A DNA stretch of 64,000 nucleotides from Loktanella sp. PT4BL (GCF_003201935.1 NZ_QJJL01000002.1:186001-250000); one strand, 5' to 3'; numbered from the stretch's first letter, positions 9,231 through 19,343 are shown. Notes: generated by a model not told the origin, from the sequence alone. A program made the numbers and translations.

Positions 9231-9317
9231 GACCACTTTTAATAATCTATCGTTGCATTTATGCGGTGATCAGAGCCTGACACAGGCTGACCGGCAAAAG
9301 GCGCAAGGGGACACTTG

Positions 9318-10799
9318 ATGTCAAACACACTGATCCTGCTGATTGTTCTTGTCATAGGCGTGCTTGGTTTCTTTGCAGGCCGTGCACGTGCCATGGCTGC
9401 CGCTGGCGGTGACCGCCGTAATCTGCACTCTCTGCCGAACTACTACGGGGCCAACACGGCCCTGAACGCGATTGTGCCTGCCGGTATTGCTCTGGCGGTC
9501 TGGCTGATTGTGCAGCCATTCGTAATCAACAACACAGTTTCCGGAATGATTGACCAAGAGGCAATCGCCGAGGGCAGCTCGCTTGGTCTGATCATGTCGG
9601 ATGTGCGCCGCGTCGCCGAAGGGCTTGATGTCGCTGTGGCCGAAGGCGCGATGACCGAAGAAACTGCGGCAGATATGCGGACCGAATTCACCGATGTGCG
9701 CGAGCGGCTTGCCGAAGTCGGCGTTGCACTTGGTTCCGGTGTGACATCCGAAACGCTGCAGGCCGCACAGCGCTACCGCGAAATGGCGTGGACGGGTAAC
9801 TGGCTCAAGACCCTTGTGGTGATCGCGATATCCATCGGTGGGCTTGCCCTGACATGGCGGTTGATCACGCGGGACTACCGTGCGCGCAATGTTGTGGAAA
9901 AGGGCGTCCTGAGTGTCCTGATTTTGGCCGCATCTATCGCGATCCTGACAACAGTCGGCATCGTCTTTTCGCTGATCTTCAACACCTATGAGTTCTTCAA
10001 GCTCTATCCGGCCGCCGACTTCTTCTTCGGACTGAATTGGTCACCCAGTTTCTCGGGGCGCGGCCAGTCGTCGCAACTGGGTATTCTGCCACTGCTCTGG
10101 GGTACGCTCTATATCTCGCTTATTGCTTTGCTGGTTGCAGTGCCGATCGGCCTGTTCTCTGCCATCTACCTGTCCGAATATGCGTCCAAGTCTGTGCGCG
10201 CGATCGCCAAGCCGATGCTTGAGGTGCTCGCCGGGATCCCGACGATTGTTTACGGTCTCTTCGCGCTTTTGACGGTCGGGCCGCTTCTTGTCGGGGTCTT
10301 TGGTGAAGGCGGTGCGCTTGGCGTGACGTGGATGTCAGGCGGCACCGCCGTGATGACCGCTGGTCTGGTCATGGGCATGATGCTGATCCCGTTTGTGAGT
10401 TCGTTGTCAGACGACATCATCAATGCTGTCCCACAAGCGATGCGTGACGGATCGCTGGGCCTTGGTGCCACCCATTCCGAAACAGTGCGCAAGGTGATCC
10501 TGCCTGCCGCCTTGCCTGGTATTGTGGGTGCGATCCTGCTGGCGGCCTCGCGTGCGATTGGCGAGACAATGATTGTGGTTCTGGGCGCGGGTGCTGCGGC
10601 ACGGCTGTCGCTGAACCCGTTTGACGCAATGACGACGGTGACCGCCAAGATCGTGAGCCAGTTGACAGGCGATAGTGACTTTTCCTCGCCAGTAGCCTTG
10701 GTGGCCTTTGCCCTCGGGATCAGCCTGTTTGTCGTCACCCTCGGCTTGAATATTTTTGCCCTCTACATCGTCCGCAAGTACCGGGAGCAGTACGAATGA
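9318..10799 (+). CDS. pstC: Phosphate ABC transporter permease PstC
   Basis: A 493-residue inner-membrane permease; the start is ATG at 9318 after AAGGGG. The C-terminal half (about residues 250-490) is a standard MetI-like permease domain with the EAA-type loop (AMRDGSLGLGATHSETVRKVILPAALPGI). The N-terminal half adds several hydrophobic segments and an extracytoplasmic stretch (about residues 75-155) that enterobacterial PstC (about 320 residues) lacks; a long form is common in alphaproteobacteria. Its stop overlaps the pstA start (ATGA, 10796-10799). Confidence 0.94.
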   Translation: MSNTLILLIVLVIGVLGFFAGRARAMAAAGGDRRNLHSLPNYYGANTALNAIVPAGIALAVWLIVQPFVINNTVSGMIDQEAIAEGSSLGLIMSDVRRVAEGLDVAVAEGAMTEETAADMRTEFTDVRERLAEVGVALGSGVTSETLQAAQRYREMAWTGNWLKTLVVIAISIGGLALTWRLITRDYRARNVVEKGVLSVLILAASIAILTTVGIVFSLIFNTYEFFKLYPAADFFFGLNWSPSFSGRGQSSQLGILPLLWGTLYISLIALLVAVPIGLFSAIYLSEYASKSVRAIAKPMLEVLAGIPTIVYGLFALLTVGPLLVGVFGEGGALGVTWMSGGTAVMTAGLVMGMMLIPFVSSLSDDIINAVPQAMRDGSLGLGATHSETVRKVILPAALPGIVGAILLAASRAIGETMIVVLGAGAAARLSLNPFDAMTTVTAKIVSQLTGDSDFSSPVALVAFALGISLFVVTLGLNIFALYIVRKYREQYE

Positions 10800-12136
10800 C
10801 CGACGCCGCCACAGATATGCCCGAGAAAGCACCTGCGCAGACGGCGCACGGCTCACTGCTGTCAGAAAGCCCGTTGATGAAGAAACGGAACGCGGCTGAG
10901 GCGCGTTTCAAGATGTATGGCATTGTGGCCATCACCTTTGGTCTGGCGTTCCTGATCTTTCTGACGTTCTCGATCCTGCGCAACGGTATTCCGGCCTTCA
11001 CGCATACCGTCGTGAATGTCGAATTCACTCTGACGCAAGAGCAGTTCGACGAAGCCGAGAGCAAGATGCTCAAGACGGCGGCCTATACCGATATTTTCGT
11101 CACCAACATTACCGAGACATTTCAGCAGGATGGTCTTGATGTTGCCTTCGATGCCGACACGATTGAGCGTCTTTTAGGGAAGGTTGGCGGCAACCTGCGC
11201 GAATTCTACCGTGAGAACCCGGACCAGATCGGACAGCCTGTCACGTTTGAACTCTCCGCGGCCAGCCGTGTCGAACGCTATCTGCAGGGTAAACTGACCC
11301 GCGACATGGTTGTCGACGGGCGTTTCCTCGAAGCCGCGGATCTTGATGTGGTTGATGCGATGGTGGATGCAGGGATCATCGGATCCGCGTTTGACTGGAA
11401 CTTCATTACAGGGACCGACACAGGCGTTGACAACCCTGGTGGTGCAGGGATCGGCGTCTCGGTCATCGGGTCATTCTTTATGATGCTGATCGTGCTGCTG
11501 CTGTCACTGCCCATCGGGGTGGCCGCATCGATCTATCTGGAAGAATTCGCGCCCAAGAACCGGTGGACCGATTTGATTGAGGTGAATATCTCGAACCTTG
11601 CGGCGGTGCCCTCTATCGTCTTCGGTATTCTTGGCCTTGCGGTGTTTATCCAGTTTGCGCATCTGCCGCAGTCCGCGCCGCTGGTCGGCGGCCTTGTGCT
11701 GACGCTGATGACGTTGCCGACAATCGTGATCTCGACGCGCGCCTCGTTAAAGTCTGTCCCGCCATCCATCCGCGATGCGGCACTGGGTGTAGGGGCGTCC
11801 AAGATGCAATCGGTCTTTCACCATGTACTGCCGCTGGCGATGCCCGGTATCCTGACAGGCACGATTATTGGTCTTGCGCAAGCTTTGGGTGAAACCGCGC
11901 CGCTTCTGCTCATCGGGATGGTGGGCTATGTGGCCCGCGAATATCCTGACGGTATTGCCTCGGGCCTGCTTGATCCGAACTCGGCGATGCCCGCGCAGAT
12001 TTACACCTGGGCTGCGCGGTCGGACGAAGCCTTCTTTGAAAAGGCATGGGGTGGGATTATCATCTTGATGATCTTCCTGCTGACCATGAACATCATCGCA
12101 ATCATCCTGCGCCGCAAATTCGAGCGCCGTTGGTAG
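10796..12136 (+). CDS. pstA: Phosphate ABC transporter permease PstA
   Basis: A 446-residue permease partner of PstC. The first membrane helix (about residues 41-62) is followed by a periplasmic insertion of roughly 150 residues before the MetI-like domain (about 215-440), which carries the EAA-type loop [30 protein letters not shown]. coli PstA is about 296 residues, so the insertion accounts for the extra length. It is coupled to pstC by a 4-base overlap and followed after 10 bases by pstB. Confidence 0.94.
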   Translation: MTDAATDMPEKAPAQTAHGSLLSESPLMKKRNAAEARFKMYGIVAITFGLAFLIFLTFSILRNGIPAFTHTVVNVEFTLTQEQFDEAESKMLKTAAYTDIFVTNITETFQQDGLDVAFDADTIERLLGKVGGNLREFYRENPDQIGQPVTFELSAASRVERYLQGKLTRDMVVDGRFLEAADLDVVDAMVDAGIIGSAFDWNFITGTDTGVDNPGGAGIGVSVIGSFFMMLIVLLLSLPIGVAASIYLEEFAPKNRWTDLIEVNISNLAAVPSIVFGILGLAVFIQFAHLPQSAPLVGGLVLTLMTLPTIVISTRASLKSVPPSIRDAALGVGASKMQSVFHHVLPLAMPGILTGTIIGLAQALGETAPLLLIGMVGYVAREYPDGIASGLLDPNSAMPAQIYTWAARSDEAFFEKAWGGIIILMIFLLTMNIIAIILRRKFERRW

Positions 12137-12146
12137 GAGCCCAGAT

Positions 12147-12947
12147 ATGAAAGATATGATACCAGTGGACCGAAAGATGAGCACGATGCAAGATTCCAAG
12201 ATCAGCGCCCGCGGCGTACAAGTCTATTACGGCGAAACACATGCCATCAAAGATGTCAGTGTCGAGATCGCCGACAATACTGTCACGGCATTTATCGGTC
12301 CGTCAGGTTGCGGTAAATCGACGTTCCTGCGCTGTATCAACCGGATGAACGACACGATCGATACCGCACGCGTTATGGGCGATATCCTGATTGATGGCGA
12401 AGACATCTATGACCCGCGCGTTGATCCCGTGCAGCTGCGCGCCAAGGTCGGCATGGTGTTTCAAAAGCCGAACCCGTTCCCGAAGTCGATCTATGATAAC
12501 GTGGCTTACGGCCCCAAAATCCACGGTCTGGCCCGCAACAAGGCCGATCTGGACGAGATTGTCGAAAAGTCCCTGCGCAAGGCCGCCCTGTGGGAAGAGG
12601 CCAAGGATCGTCTAGATAAGCCCGGCACGGGCCTGTCCGGCGGTCAACAGCAGCGCCTTTGCATTGCGCGGGCCATCGCCACAGCGCCTGAAGTTCTGTT
12701 GATGGATGAGCCATGTTCCGCGCTCGACCCGATTGCCACAGCACAGGTCGAGGAGCTGATCGACGAGCTGCGCCAGAGCTACTCGGTGGTAATTGTCACC
12801 CACTCGATGCAACAGGCCGCCCGTGTAAGCCAGAAAACCGCGTTTTTCCACCTGGGTAACCTGGTCGAATACGATGACACCGACAAGATTTTCACCAACC
12901 CGCAAGACCCGCGGACGGAAAGCTATATTTCCGGCCGGATCGGGTAA
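12147..12947 (+). CDS. pstB: Phosphate ABC transporter ATPase PstB
   Basis: A 266-residue ABC ATPase that powers PstCA. It has a Walker A (GPSGCGKST), Q-loop (VFQKPNPFP, the PstB-specific segment), signature ([14 protein letters not shown]), Walker B ([12 protein letters not shown]) and H-loop (VTHSMQQA). The ATG at 12147 follows TAGGAG; internal ATGs at residues 11 and 14 are possible. It lies between pstA and phoU in the canonical order. Confidence 0.96.
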   Translation: MKDMIPVDRKMSTMQDSKISARGVQVYYGETHAIKDVSVEIADNTVTAFIGPSGCGKSTFLRCINRMNDTIDTARVMGDILIDGEDIYDPRVDPVQLRAKVGMVFQKPNPFPKSIYDNVAYGPKIHGLARNKADLDEIVEKSLRKAALWEEAKDRLDKPGTGLSGGQQQRLCIARAIATAPEVLLMDEPCSALDPIATAQVEELIDELRQSYSVVIVTHSMQQAARVSQKTAFFHLGNLVEYDDTDKIFTNPQDPRTESYISGRIG

Positions 12948-12959
12948 GGAGACACAGCT

Positions 12960-13667
12960 ATGAACGATCATATTTCGTCGGCCTATGACCGTGATCTCGA
13001 AGGGATAACCACGCTGATCATGCAGATGGGTGGGCAGGTTGAAGAGGCGATCCTCAAGGCCGTCAAATCCCTTGCGGACCGTGACACCGAATTGGCCGAA
13101 GAGGTGCGTGAAGGCGACAAGAGCATTGACGCGCTGGAGATCCAGATCAATGACGAGGCCGCACGTACCATTGCCCTGCGCGCCCCTGTTTCCAAGGACT
13201 TACGATCCGTTCTTACAGTGCTGCGCCTTGCGGCATCGCTTGAGCGGATCGGAGACTACGCCAAAAATATCGCCAAACGCACAAGCGTGCTGGTCGAAAT
13301 GAACTCGGTCAACGGCTCTGACGCGGCCCTGCGGCGCATGGCGCGCGAGGTCGAGCAGATGCTCAAAGACACGCTGGATGCCTATTTACGCGGTGACGCG
13401 GAACTGGCCGAGGACGTACGCCAGCGCGATCAGGAAGTGGATCAGATGTATAACGCGCTGTTCCGCGAATTCCTCACATTCATGATGGAAGACCCGCGCA
13501 ATATTACGCCCTGTATGCACCTGCACTTCATGGCAAAAAACATCGAACGTATGGGCGATCTGACGACAAATATGGCCGAACAGGTGATCTATCTGGTTAC
13601 CGGCGAAATGCCGGAAGAGGCGCGGCCGAAAAGTGACAAAACAGCCTATGTGACGGAACCGAGCTAG
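12960..13667 (+). CDS. phoU: Phosphate signalling complex protein PhoU
   Basis: A 235-residue protein of two PhoU helical-bundle domains (about residues 8-100 and 112-215). They share the repeated acidic metal-binding pattern (EVREGDKSIDALE, and VRQRDQEVDQMYNALF with RMGDLTTNMAE). PhoU links PstB transport state to PhoR and keeps the regulon off when phosphate is plentiful. AAGGAG lies just before the ATG. It sits between pstB and phoB. Confidence 0.95.
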   Translation: MNDHISSAYDRDLEGITTLIMQMGGQVEEAILKAVKSLADRDTELAEEVREGDKSIDALEIQINDEAARTIALRAPVSKDLRSVLTVLRLAASLERIGDYAKNIAKRTSVLVEMNSVNGSDAALRRMAREVEQMLKDTLDAYLRGDAELAEDVRQRDQEVDQMYNALFREFLTFMMEDPRNITPCMHLHFMAKNIERMGDLTTNMAEQVIYLVTGEMPEEARPKSDKTAYVTEPS

Positions 13668-13671
13668 ACCC

Positions 13672-14358
13672 ATGCCCCAGCATCCCCATGTTTTGGTTGT
13701 CGAAGACGAAGCCGCCCAGCGGGAGGTTTTGGGCTACAATCTGGAAGCAGAAGGTTTTCGCGTGACCCGCGCCGAGAACGGTGAAGAAGGTCTGCTTTGT
13801 GTCGCCGAAGATGCGCCGGATGTCATCGTTCTGGATTGGATGATGCCCAACCTGTCAGGGATCGAAGTCTGTCGCCGGCTGAAGATCAGTCCAGAGACGC
13901 GCGCTATCCCGGTTATCATGTTGTCGGCGCGTGCCGAAGAGGTGGATAAAGTCCGTGGTCTGGAAACAGGTGCTGATGACTACGTCGTCAAACCCTATTC
14001 CGTGTCCGAGCTCATGGCGCGCGTGCGCGCGCAATTGCGCCGTGTGCGTCCGGCAACGGTGGGACAGGTTCTGACCTATGATGATATCGTGCTGGATTCG
14101 GAAACCCACCGCGTGACACGCAACGACGTTGCACTCAAGCTGGGGCCAACCGAGTTTCGCCTGCTTTCGACGTTTATGGAAAAGCCCGGGCGCGTGTGGT
14201 CACGCGATCTGCTGCTTGACCGGGTCTGGGGGCGTGACATCTATGTCGATACCCGGACCGTTGATGTGCATGTGGGCCGCCTGCGCAAGGTCCTGACGCA
14301 AAACGGCGGTGATGATCCGGTGCGCACGGTGCGCGGGGCAGGCTACGCCCTGGGTTAA
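13672..14358 (+). CDS. phoB: Phosphate-regulon response regulator PhoB
   Basis: A 228-residue OmpR-family regulator. The receiver domain (about 5-120) has the acidic pocket EDE and phosphoacceptor Asp55 (VLDWMMP), with Lys in VVKPYS. The winged-helix domain (about 132-228) carries the transactivation loop and recognition helix region (RDLLLDRVWGRDIYVDTRTVDVHVGRLR). It binds Pho boxes such as the one at 8042. It lies 4 bases after phoU, and its stop overlaps the convergent gnd stop in the shared TTAA. Confidence 0.95.
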   Translation: MPQHPHVLVVEDEAAQREVLGYNLEAEGFRVTRAENGEEGLLCVAEDAPDVIVLDWMMPNLSGIEVCRRLKISPETRAIPVIMLSARAEEVDKVRGLETGADDYVVKPYSVSELMARVRAQLRRVRPATVGQVLTYDDIVLDSETHRVTRNDVALKLGPTEFRLLSTFMEKPGRVWSRDLLLDRVWGRDIYVDTRTVDVHVGRLRKVLTQNGGDDPVRTVRGAGYALG

Positions 14359-14371
14359 TTTCCCCAAGGGC
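14347..14371. terminator. Hairpin containing the overlapping phoB and gnd stop codons
   Basis: GCCCTGGG (14347-14354) can pair with CCCCAAGGGC (14362-14371) with one bulge. The loop holds TTAA (14355-14358), which carries the stop codons of both convergent genes. No T tract follows on either strand, so its role as a bidirectional terminator is tentative. Confidence 0.35.
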
Positions 14372-15755
14372 CGTGGTGTCCTTCACCGCCATCAATGCGG
14401 GCAAATCCGTGGGCGCCAAAGAAGTCACGCTGACCCTGGATCATGTTTGCCGTGCCGCGCGCGGTCCGCATAGCATCGAAATACGCCAGACCCGATGACA
14501 ATGCAGGCGATGCCAGCCCGTGCAGGGCCGCTTGCGCGACAACCGCACGCAGCGCGTTGTGCGTGTGCTTGAGCCGGTCCGCAAAACCCGTGGCCATCAT
14601 CAGATTGCGTTCAGGGTTTTCGCGCAGCGCAGTCGCCATATCATCCAGCATATCAGAGCGGATGATGCAGCCCTCGCGCCAGACCTCAGCAATCGCGGGC
14701 AGGGGGAGCGCCCAGCCGTATGTGTCGGACGCCTTTTCGATCATACCGAACCCTTGTGCATAGCACAGGATCTTGCCTGCAATCAGCGCCTCTTCCAGCG
14801 CGTCTAATGACAGCACATCATGGGCGATGTGGTGCGGAGCGGCACCAAAAAGCGCCTCGCCTGCGGCGCGTTCGTCGCGCTGCGATGACAGGTTCCGCGC
14901 CACAACGGCGGCCTCAATCGCGGGAATCGCTGCCGCGAGATGCTGTGCTTCAATCGCGGTCCAGCGGCCGGTGCCTTTCTGGCCCGCCGCATCGACGATC
15001 ACATCCAGCATGGGCTTGCCGGTTTTCGGATCGACAGCAGCGGCGACTTTGCCTGAAATTTCAATCAGGTAACTGCGCAGCGGGCCTTTGTCCCATCTGG
15101 CAAAGGTCTCGGCGATGGCTGCGTTATCCATGCCCAGCCCGTCACGCATGATGCCGTAAACCTCGGCGATCATCTGCATGTCGGCGTATTCGATCCCGTT
15201 GTGGACGGCTTTGACAAAATGGCCCGCACCGTCTTCACCCATCCATGTGGCACAGGGTGTGCCTTTGTGCTTGGCAGAAATCGCTTCCAGAATATGTGCG
15301 ACGCGGTCCCAGTATTCCTTCTTGCCGCCGCCCATGATGGAGGGGCCGAAACGCGCCCCTTCCTCGCCCCCCGACACCCCGATGCCAAGGAAGGGCAGAT
15401 CGCCGGCTTCCTGCATCCGGCGGTTCGTATCATGGAAATTCGCATTGCCTGCGTCGATAATCATATCGTCGTCATCAAGCAGGGGGCGCAGTGCCTTGAT
15501 CTGGTCATCGACAGGCGCACCGGCAGGCACCATCAGGATGATCGCGCGCGGTGATTTGAGCGCGCGGACGAGATCTTCCAACGTTTCAGTCGGCGTGATG
15601 CGGTCTGCCAGTTCACCGGCCTGATCGTGAAATTCGCGGGTGGTTTCGGTGGTCCGGTTCCAGACGGCGATGTCAAACCCCTTGTCGGCAATATTCAATG
15701 CAAGGGCCGCACCCATGGTGCCAAGGCCGATCAGACCGATTTCTGCGTTGCTCAT
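14355..15755 (-). CDS. gnd: 6-phosphogluconate dehydrogenase, decarboxylating
   Basis: A 466-residue enzyme converting 6-phosphogluconate to ribulose 5-phosphate and CO2 with NADP in the pentose phosphate pathway. The N-terminal Rossmann motif GLIGLGTMGAALALN binds the cofactor. The catalytic region has GVSGGEEGARFGPSIMGGG and, further on, HFVKAVHNGIEYADMQ with the general-base lysine and substrate contacts. Length is typical of the long (dimeric) class. It lies 18 bases downstream of the Na/Ca exchanger gene on the same strand. Confidence 0.95.
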   Translation of the reverse strand: MSNAEIGLIGLGTMGAALALNIADKGFDIAVWNRTTETTREFHDQAGELADRITPTETLEDLVRALKSPRAIILMVPAGAPVDDQIKALRPLLDDDDMIIDAGNANFHDTNRRMQEAGDLPFLGIGVSGGEEGARFGPSIMGGGKKEYWDRVAHILEAISAKHKGTPCATWMGEDGAGHFVKAVHNGIEYADMQMIAEVYGIMRDGLGMDNAAIAETFARWDKGPLRSYLIEISGKVAAAVDPKTGKPMLDVIVDAAGQKGTGRWTAIEAQHLAAAIPAIEAAVVARNLSSQRDERAAGEALFGAAPHHIAHDVLSLDALEEALIAGKILCYAQGFGMIEKASDTYGWALPLPAIAEVWREGCIIRSDMLDDMATALRENPERNLMMATGFADRLKHTHNALRAVVAQAALHGLASPALSSGLAYFDAMRTARGTANMIQGQRDFFGAHGFARIDGGEGHHGPWGN

Positions 15756-15773
15756 GGTATGGGGCCTTCTTGG

Positions 15774-16742
15774 TTATGGCGTCAGATATTGTGCCGCGAC
15801 AAAGATCACATAGGCGGCCATCATGATGATACCGGTGGTGCGGTTCAAACGGCCGATTGTCAGCATCCACAGCGTGAAGAGAACAGCAACCGCCACAGTG
15901 ATCCAGAGGTCCGCGCCGAGGAGAACCGGATCAACATCCAAAGGCGCGATCACAGCGGTCAGGCCGATGATGGACAGGATGTTAAAGGTGTTGGAGCCGA
16001 TGATATTGCCAAGGATGAGGCCTACCGATTGCTTGCGCGCGGCGGCGATACAGGTTGACAGCTCGGGCAGGGAGGTGCCGAAAGCAACGACAGTCAGACC
16101 TATAATAGCTTCAGGGACACCGATGGCAGAACCGGTCTGGACGGCGCCTTTGACAAGCAGTTCGGACCCGACCCCGAGGGCAGCAAGGCCTGCCAGAAGA
16201 ATAACAATGGCCCCGTTCATCGTCGTAATGGTGGGGGTGTCGTCATCTTCGTCATCTTCTTCCAGCGGGATGCTGTCCGTTTTGTACTGGTAGAACACAA
16301 AGGACACGAGAATGGCGAACATGATCAGGCCGAGGATCTGGTTGAAGCCGCCAGTCAACATACCAAAGGCCATGATGCCCGTGGCCAAGAGCATCATGCA
16401 AAGGTCCTTGAGCAGATCCTTGGGGCGTGCCGTCACCTGAAACACAAAAGCCGTCGCCCCCAGGACCAACAGGATATTTGCGACATTCGAGCCGAGGACA
16501 TTGCCGAGCGCGATGCCGGGGTAGCCCTGTAGGTTAGCCGTGACCGAGGTGAAAAGTTCCGGCACCGAGGTGCCAAATGAGATGATCGTCGCCCCGATAA
16601 AGAGCGGCGACAGGCCGGTGCGTTCGGCGACAAAAACGGCGGCATCTACTGTCCAATCACCACCTTTGATCAAGAGATAAATGCCAAACGCCATAGCGCC
16701 AGTGGCGAGAACGAAAAGCTCATAAGTGCTGAGTTCAATCAA
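15774..16742 (-). CDS. Calcium/sodium antiporter (YrbG/CaCA family)
   Basis: A 322-residue inner-membrane exchanger of two homologous halves. The alpha-1 repeat (GATIISFGTSVPELFTSV, about residues 50-67) and alpha-2 repeat (GLTVVAFGTSLPELST, about 210-225) carry the ion-coordinating Glu residues. A cytosolic acidic loop (EEDDEDDD, near residue 165) separates the halves. It presumably exports calcium against sodium. The gene is probably co-transcribed with gnd, although no functional link between the two is evident. Confidence 0.92.
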   Translation of the reverse strand: MIELSTYELFVLATGAMAFGIYLLIKGGDWTVDAAVFVAERTGLSPLFIGATIISFGTSVPELFTSVTANLQGYPGIALGNVLGSNVANILLVLGATAFVFQVTARPKDLLKDLCMMLLATGIMAFGMLTGGFNQILGLIMFAILVSFVFYQYKTDSIPLEEDDEDDDTPTITTMNGAIVILLAGLAALGVGSELLVKGAVQTGSAIGVPEAIIGLTVVAFGTSLPELSTCIAAARKQSVGLILGNIIGSNTFNILSIIGLTAVIAPLDVDPVLLGADLWITVAVAVLFTLWMLTIGRLNRTTGIIMMAAYVIFVAAQYLTP

Positions 16743-16949
16743 AGCGGACTTCCAGATTGGTGGTCAATTCTTTACGCAGTGCGGGCCAGATAACTGATTT
16801 CCAGCGCAAGTGTAATGGTCATTGCCGGATCGGAGCCCGGAAATAGTGCTTTGGTGTCTTCTGCCCAACATGGCTCCCCCGCGTTCTTGCTTGTTGGTAT
16901 GCATGTAGACTTTGAAAAACAGGATTAAAGGTTTGATGTGGAAATATAA

Positions 16950-16979
16950 AAGGGAGCGAGGCATCCACGCCGCTCCCTT
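16950..16979 (-). terminator. Intrinsic terminator downstream of the TAXI permease gene
   Basis: Arms AAGGGAGCG (16950-16958) and CGCTCCCTT (16971-16979) form a perfect 9-bp stem. On the minus strand the stem is followed by a T-rich tract (TTTATATTT). It lies 27 bases beyond the stop of the minus-strand TRAP permease gene. The rest of the 16743-17005 gap shows no convincing gene. Confidence 0.8.
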
Positions 16980-17005
16980 CTGTTTTGCTCAAAGGTCATA
17001 TTCGC

Positions 17006-19225
17006 TTATGCAACGACCCTTGGCTGCGAGACTTTGGCCATGAAATAAAGGCCAACCGCGCCACCGAGGCCGATCAGGTCGGTCAGCCAGCCGCCTGCAA
17101 TCATGCAAAGTGCAGCAACCATCAGGCCAAGCCGGATCGGCAGCGCGGCACGGTTGCCGACCCACCAGCCTTGGACACCCGACGACAGCAGGAACACCCC
17201 GAAGACTGCCGTTGCACCTGCGCGGATCACCTCGAGCCATGTGCCGTCCATCAGGATAGCGCCGTTGTAGAAGAACATGAAAGGCACGATGAAGGCTGAG
17301 ATGCCGATCTTGAACGATGCAACCGATGTGGCCATCGGGTTCGCCCCCGATATCCCTGCCGCCGCATAACTGGCCAAGGCCACAGGTGGCGTGATGGCAG
17401 AGACAACCGCAAAGTAGAACACAAAGAAGTGCGCGGTCAGCATCGGGATACCCAGTTGCACCAGACCCGGTGCGACGACGGAGGCCGCCACAGCATAGGC
17501 CGCAGTTGTCGGCATCCCCATCCCCAGCAGGATCGCGATGCACATTGCAAAGAAGAGCGCGAGCAACTGGTTGGCTTCGGCGATGTTCAGCAGCACGGAC
17601 GAGAAGCGCGCGCCAACACCGGTGAGCGAGATCACACCCACGATGATACCGGCACAGGCACAGACCGCAATGATCTGGATCGACATGATGCCAGCGAGTT
17701 CAAACGCTTTGGTGACCGAGCGCAGACCCATCCGGTACGGCGTGAACCAGCTGACGACGGCGGCAGAGGCAGTCGCCAAGGTTCCTGCGCGGATCACCGA
17801 GTAGCCCATGAAGAGCGCGGCAATCAGAATGATGATCGGCAGGAACAAAAAGACGCGGCGCACCATGGCCCTGAGCTTTGGAAGCTCGTCCTCGCGCATT
17901 CCGCGCATGCCCAGCTTTGCGGCTTCAAAATCAACCATGAAGTAGATCGATACGAAGTACAGGATCGCAGGAATGATCGCGGCGATTGCGATATCGGTAT
18001 AGGGAATACCTGTGATTTCGGCCATGATGAAGGCACCGGCCCCCATGATCGGCGGCATGATCTGGCCGCCGGTCGAGGCGGCGGCTTCAACTGCGCCTGC
18101 CGTTGTTGGTTTGTAGCCTACCTTTTTCATCAAAGGGATTGTGAGCGAGCCTGTCGCCACAACGTTCCCCGCGGAGGTGCCGTTGATCATCCCCATGAGG
18201 CCAGAGGCAAAGATCGCTACTTTTGCGGGGCCACCGCGTGCGCGACCAGCCACCGCAAAGGCGAAGTTCACAAAATAGTCGCCCACTTTCGAGGCCTGCA
18301 GGAATGCGGCAAAGATGATGAACAGGATGATATAGGTCGAGGACACGGCCGTTGTTGGCCCAAGGATACCCGCATCGGTGTAGACCTGGCTGAAGAAGCG
18401 CTGCCACGTGATATCGGGCGCGTTCAGGAAGCCTGGCAGCAGGTCACCGACAAAGACATAAACAAGAAAGACCCCGGCGATGATGATCAAGGCCATGCCA
18501 GCTACACGGCGGGTCAGTTCCATGATCAGCGCAGTCCCTGCGACTGCGGCAATGCTCATGCCGATCGGCGCAAAGGGCGTACCGGTTGCGTTGCGCATCA
18601 ATGTGCCGAAGATCGTGATCAGATACATTGCAACCGCGATGCCGCAGACACTCAGTACCAGATCGGCTGGGGCGATTGTGCCGCGCACGCGAGGACGCAG
18701 CCAGCCAAGCACAATCCCTGCGATTGTCGCTGCGATCAGCGGATAGCCATAATGATAGATTTCCGCATTGCGGATACCTTCATCCATGCCGTTCCACATG
18801 ACACCCCCTTGGATGTCTGCCGCGAACCCAAGCGCGGTCCAGCAGGCATAGAGGGCAGGAAGCAAAGCTGCATACGCAAGATAGTCCAGCGGGCTGTGTG
18901 TATCAGCGTCATCATCAGGAAAGGCCCGCGCTGAATAGAGCGTGAAGCCGAGGATCAGCGCGCCTGCCACGTGGACGATGCGAAAATTCCAGGTTTCCAT
19001 GGGAAAAACCGGCAGGAGCGGAATATCAATACCGGTCCATGCGCTGATCGACCAGCCATTCAGAGCGGCCATGTGAAAAAGCGCATAAAATGCCGAGATA
19101 CCGGCAATAACCAGATAGGTCCGGCCGGTGAAGATCCGCCGGTTATGCTCAACCGGTTCTTCGTCGACCCCTTCGGCGAGAATGGGGCCGTCCGTTTGAT
19201 CGTCAAGTGTTTGGTCGGTCGTCAT
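17006..19225 (-). CDS. TRAP transporter permease, fused 4TM/12TM type (TAXI system)
   Basis: A 739-residue inner-membrane protein with about 18-20 hydrophobic segments. It fuses the small DctQ-like part (N-terminal third) to the large DctM-like part (about residues 210-680, with the MGMINGTSAGNVVATGSLTIP and GAGAFIMAEITGIPY segments typical of TAXI permeases). It works with the periplasmic TAXI protein encoded just upstream at 19344. Substrate is unknown; known TAXI systems take up organic acids or amino acids. The long plus-strand frame (17429-18934) is antisense. A hairpin lies in the gap to the binding-protein gene. Confidence 0.93.
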   Translation of the reverse strand: MTTDQTLDDQTDGPILAEGVDEEPVEHNRRIFTGRTYLVIAGISAFYALFHMAALNGWSISAWTGIDIPLLPVFPMETWNFRIVHVAGALILGFTLYSARAFPDDDADTHSPLDYLAYAALLPALYACWTALGFAADIQGGVMWNGMDEGIRNAEIYHYGYPLIAATIAGIVLGWLRPRVRGTIAPADLVLSVCGIAVAMYLITIFGTLMRNATGTPFAPIGMSIAAVAGTALIMELTRRVAGMALIIIAGVFLVYVFVGDLLPGFLNAPDITWQRFFSQVYTDAGILGPTTAVSSTYIILFIIFAAFLQASKVGDYFVNFAFAVAGRARGGPAKVAIFASGLMGMINGTSAGNVVATGSLTIPLMKKVGYKPTTAGAVEAAASTGGQIMPPIMGAGAFIMAEITGIPYTDIAIAAIIPAILYFVSIYFMVDFEAAKLGMRGMREDELPKLRAMVRRVFLFLPIIILIAALFMGYSVIRAGTLATASAAVVSWFTPYRMGLRSVTKAFELAGIMSIQIIAVCACAGIIVGVISLTGVGARFSSVLLNIAEANQLLALFFAMCIAILLGMGMPTTAAYAVAASVVAPGLVQLGIPMLTAHFFVFYFAVVSAITPPVALASYAAAGISGANPMATSVASFKIGISAFIVPFMFFYNGAILMDGTWLEVIRAGATAVFGVFLLSSGVQGWWVGNRAALPIRLGLMVAALCMIAGGWLTDLIGLGGAVGLYFMAKVSQPRVVA

Positions 19226-19302
19226 GGTGTGGTCCTCGCATGCTGAAAGATTGCCCTGACGGACATTGAGCCTGCATCAATTTATCGAATGAATTGCGTG
19301 TC

Positions 19303-19331
19303 GCGGGGCTGCTTGGGAAAAGCAGCCCCGC
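19303..19331 (-). promoter_or_regulatory. Intercistronic hairpin between TAXI binding protein and permease
   Basis: GCGGGGCTGCT (19303-19313) and AGCAGCCCCGC (19321-19331) form a perfect 11-bp stem with a 7-base loop, immediately after the binding-protein stop on the minus strand. No T tract follows, so mRNA stabilisation or partial attenuation is more likely than full termination, in keeping with a binding protein needed in excess. Confidence 0.6.
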
Positions 19332-19343
19332 TGTGATCACGGC

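Noticed and set aside
16764..16964. 66-codon minus-strand frame in the gap before the TAXI permease terminator
   Set aside because: It starts inside the terminator hairpin and has no ribosome-binding site or protein-like codon use.
17429..18934. 501-codon plus-strand frame inside the TRAP permease gene
   Set aside because: Antisense to a fully motif-supported permease; the product would be rich in His, Asp and Arg with no recognisable domain.
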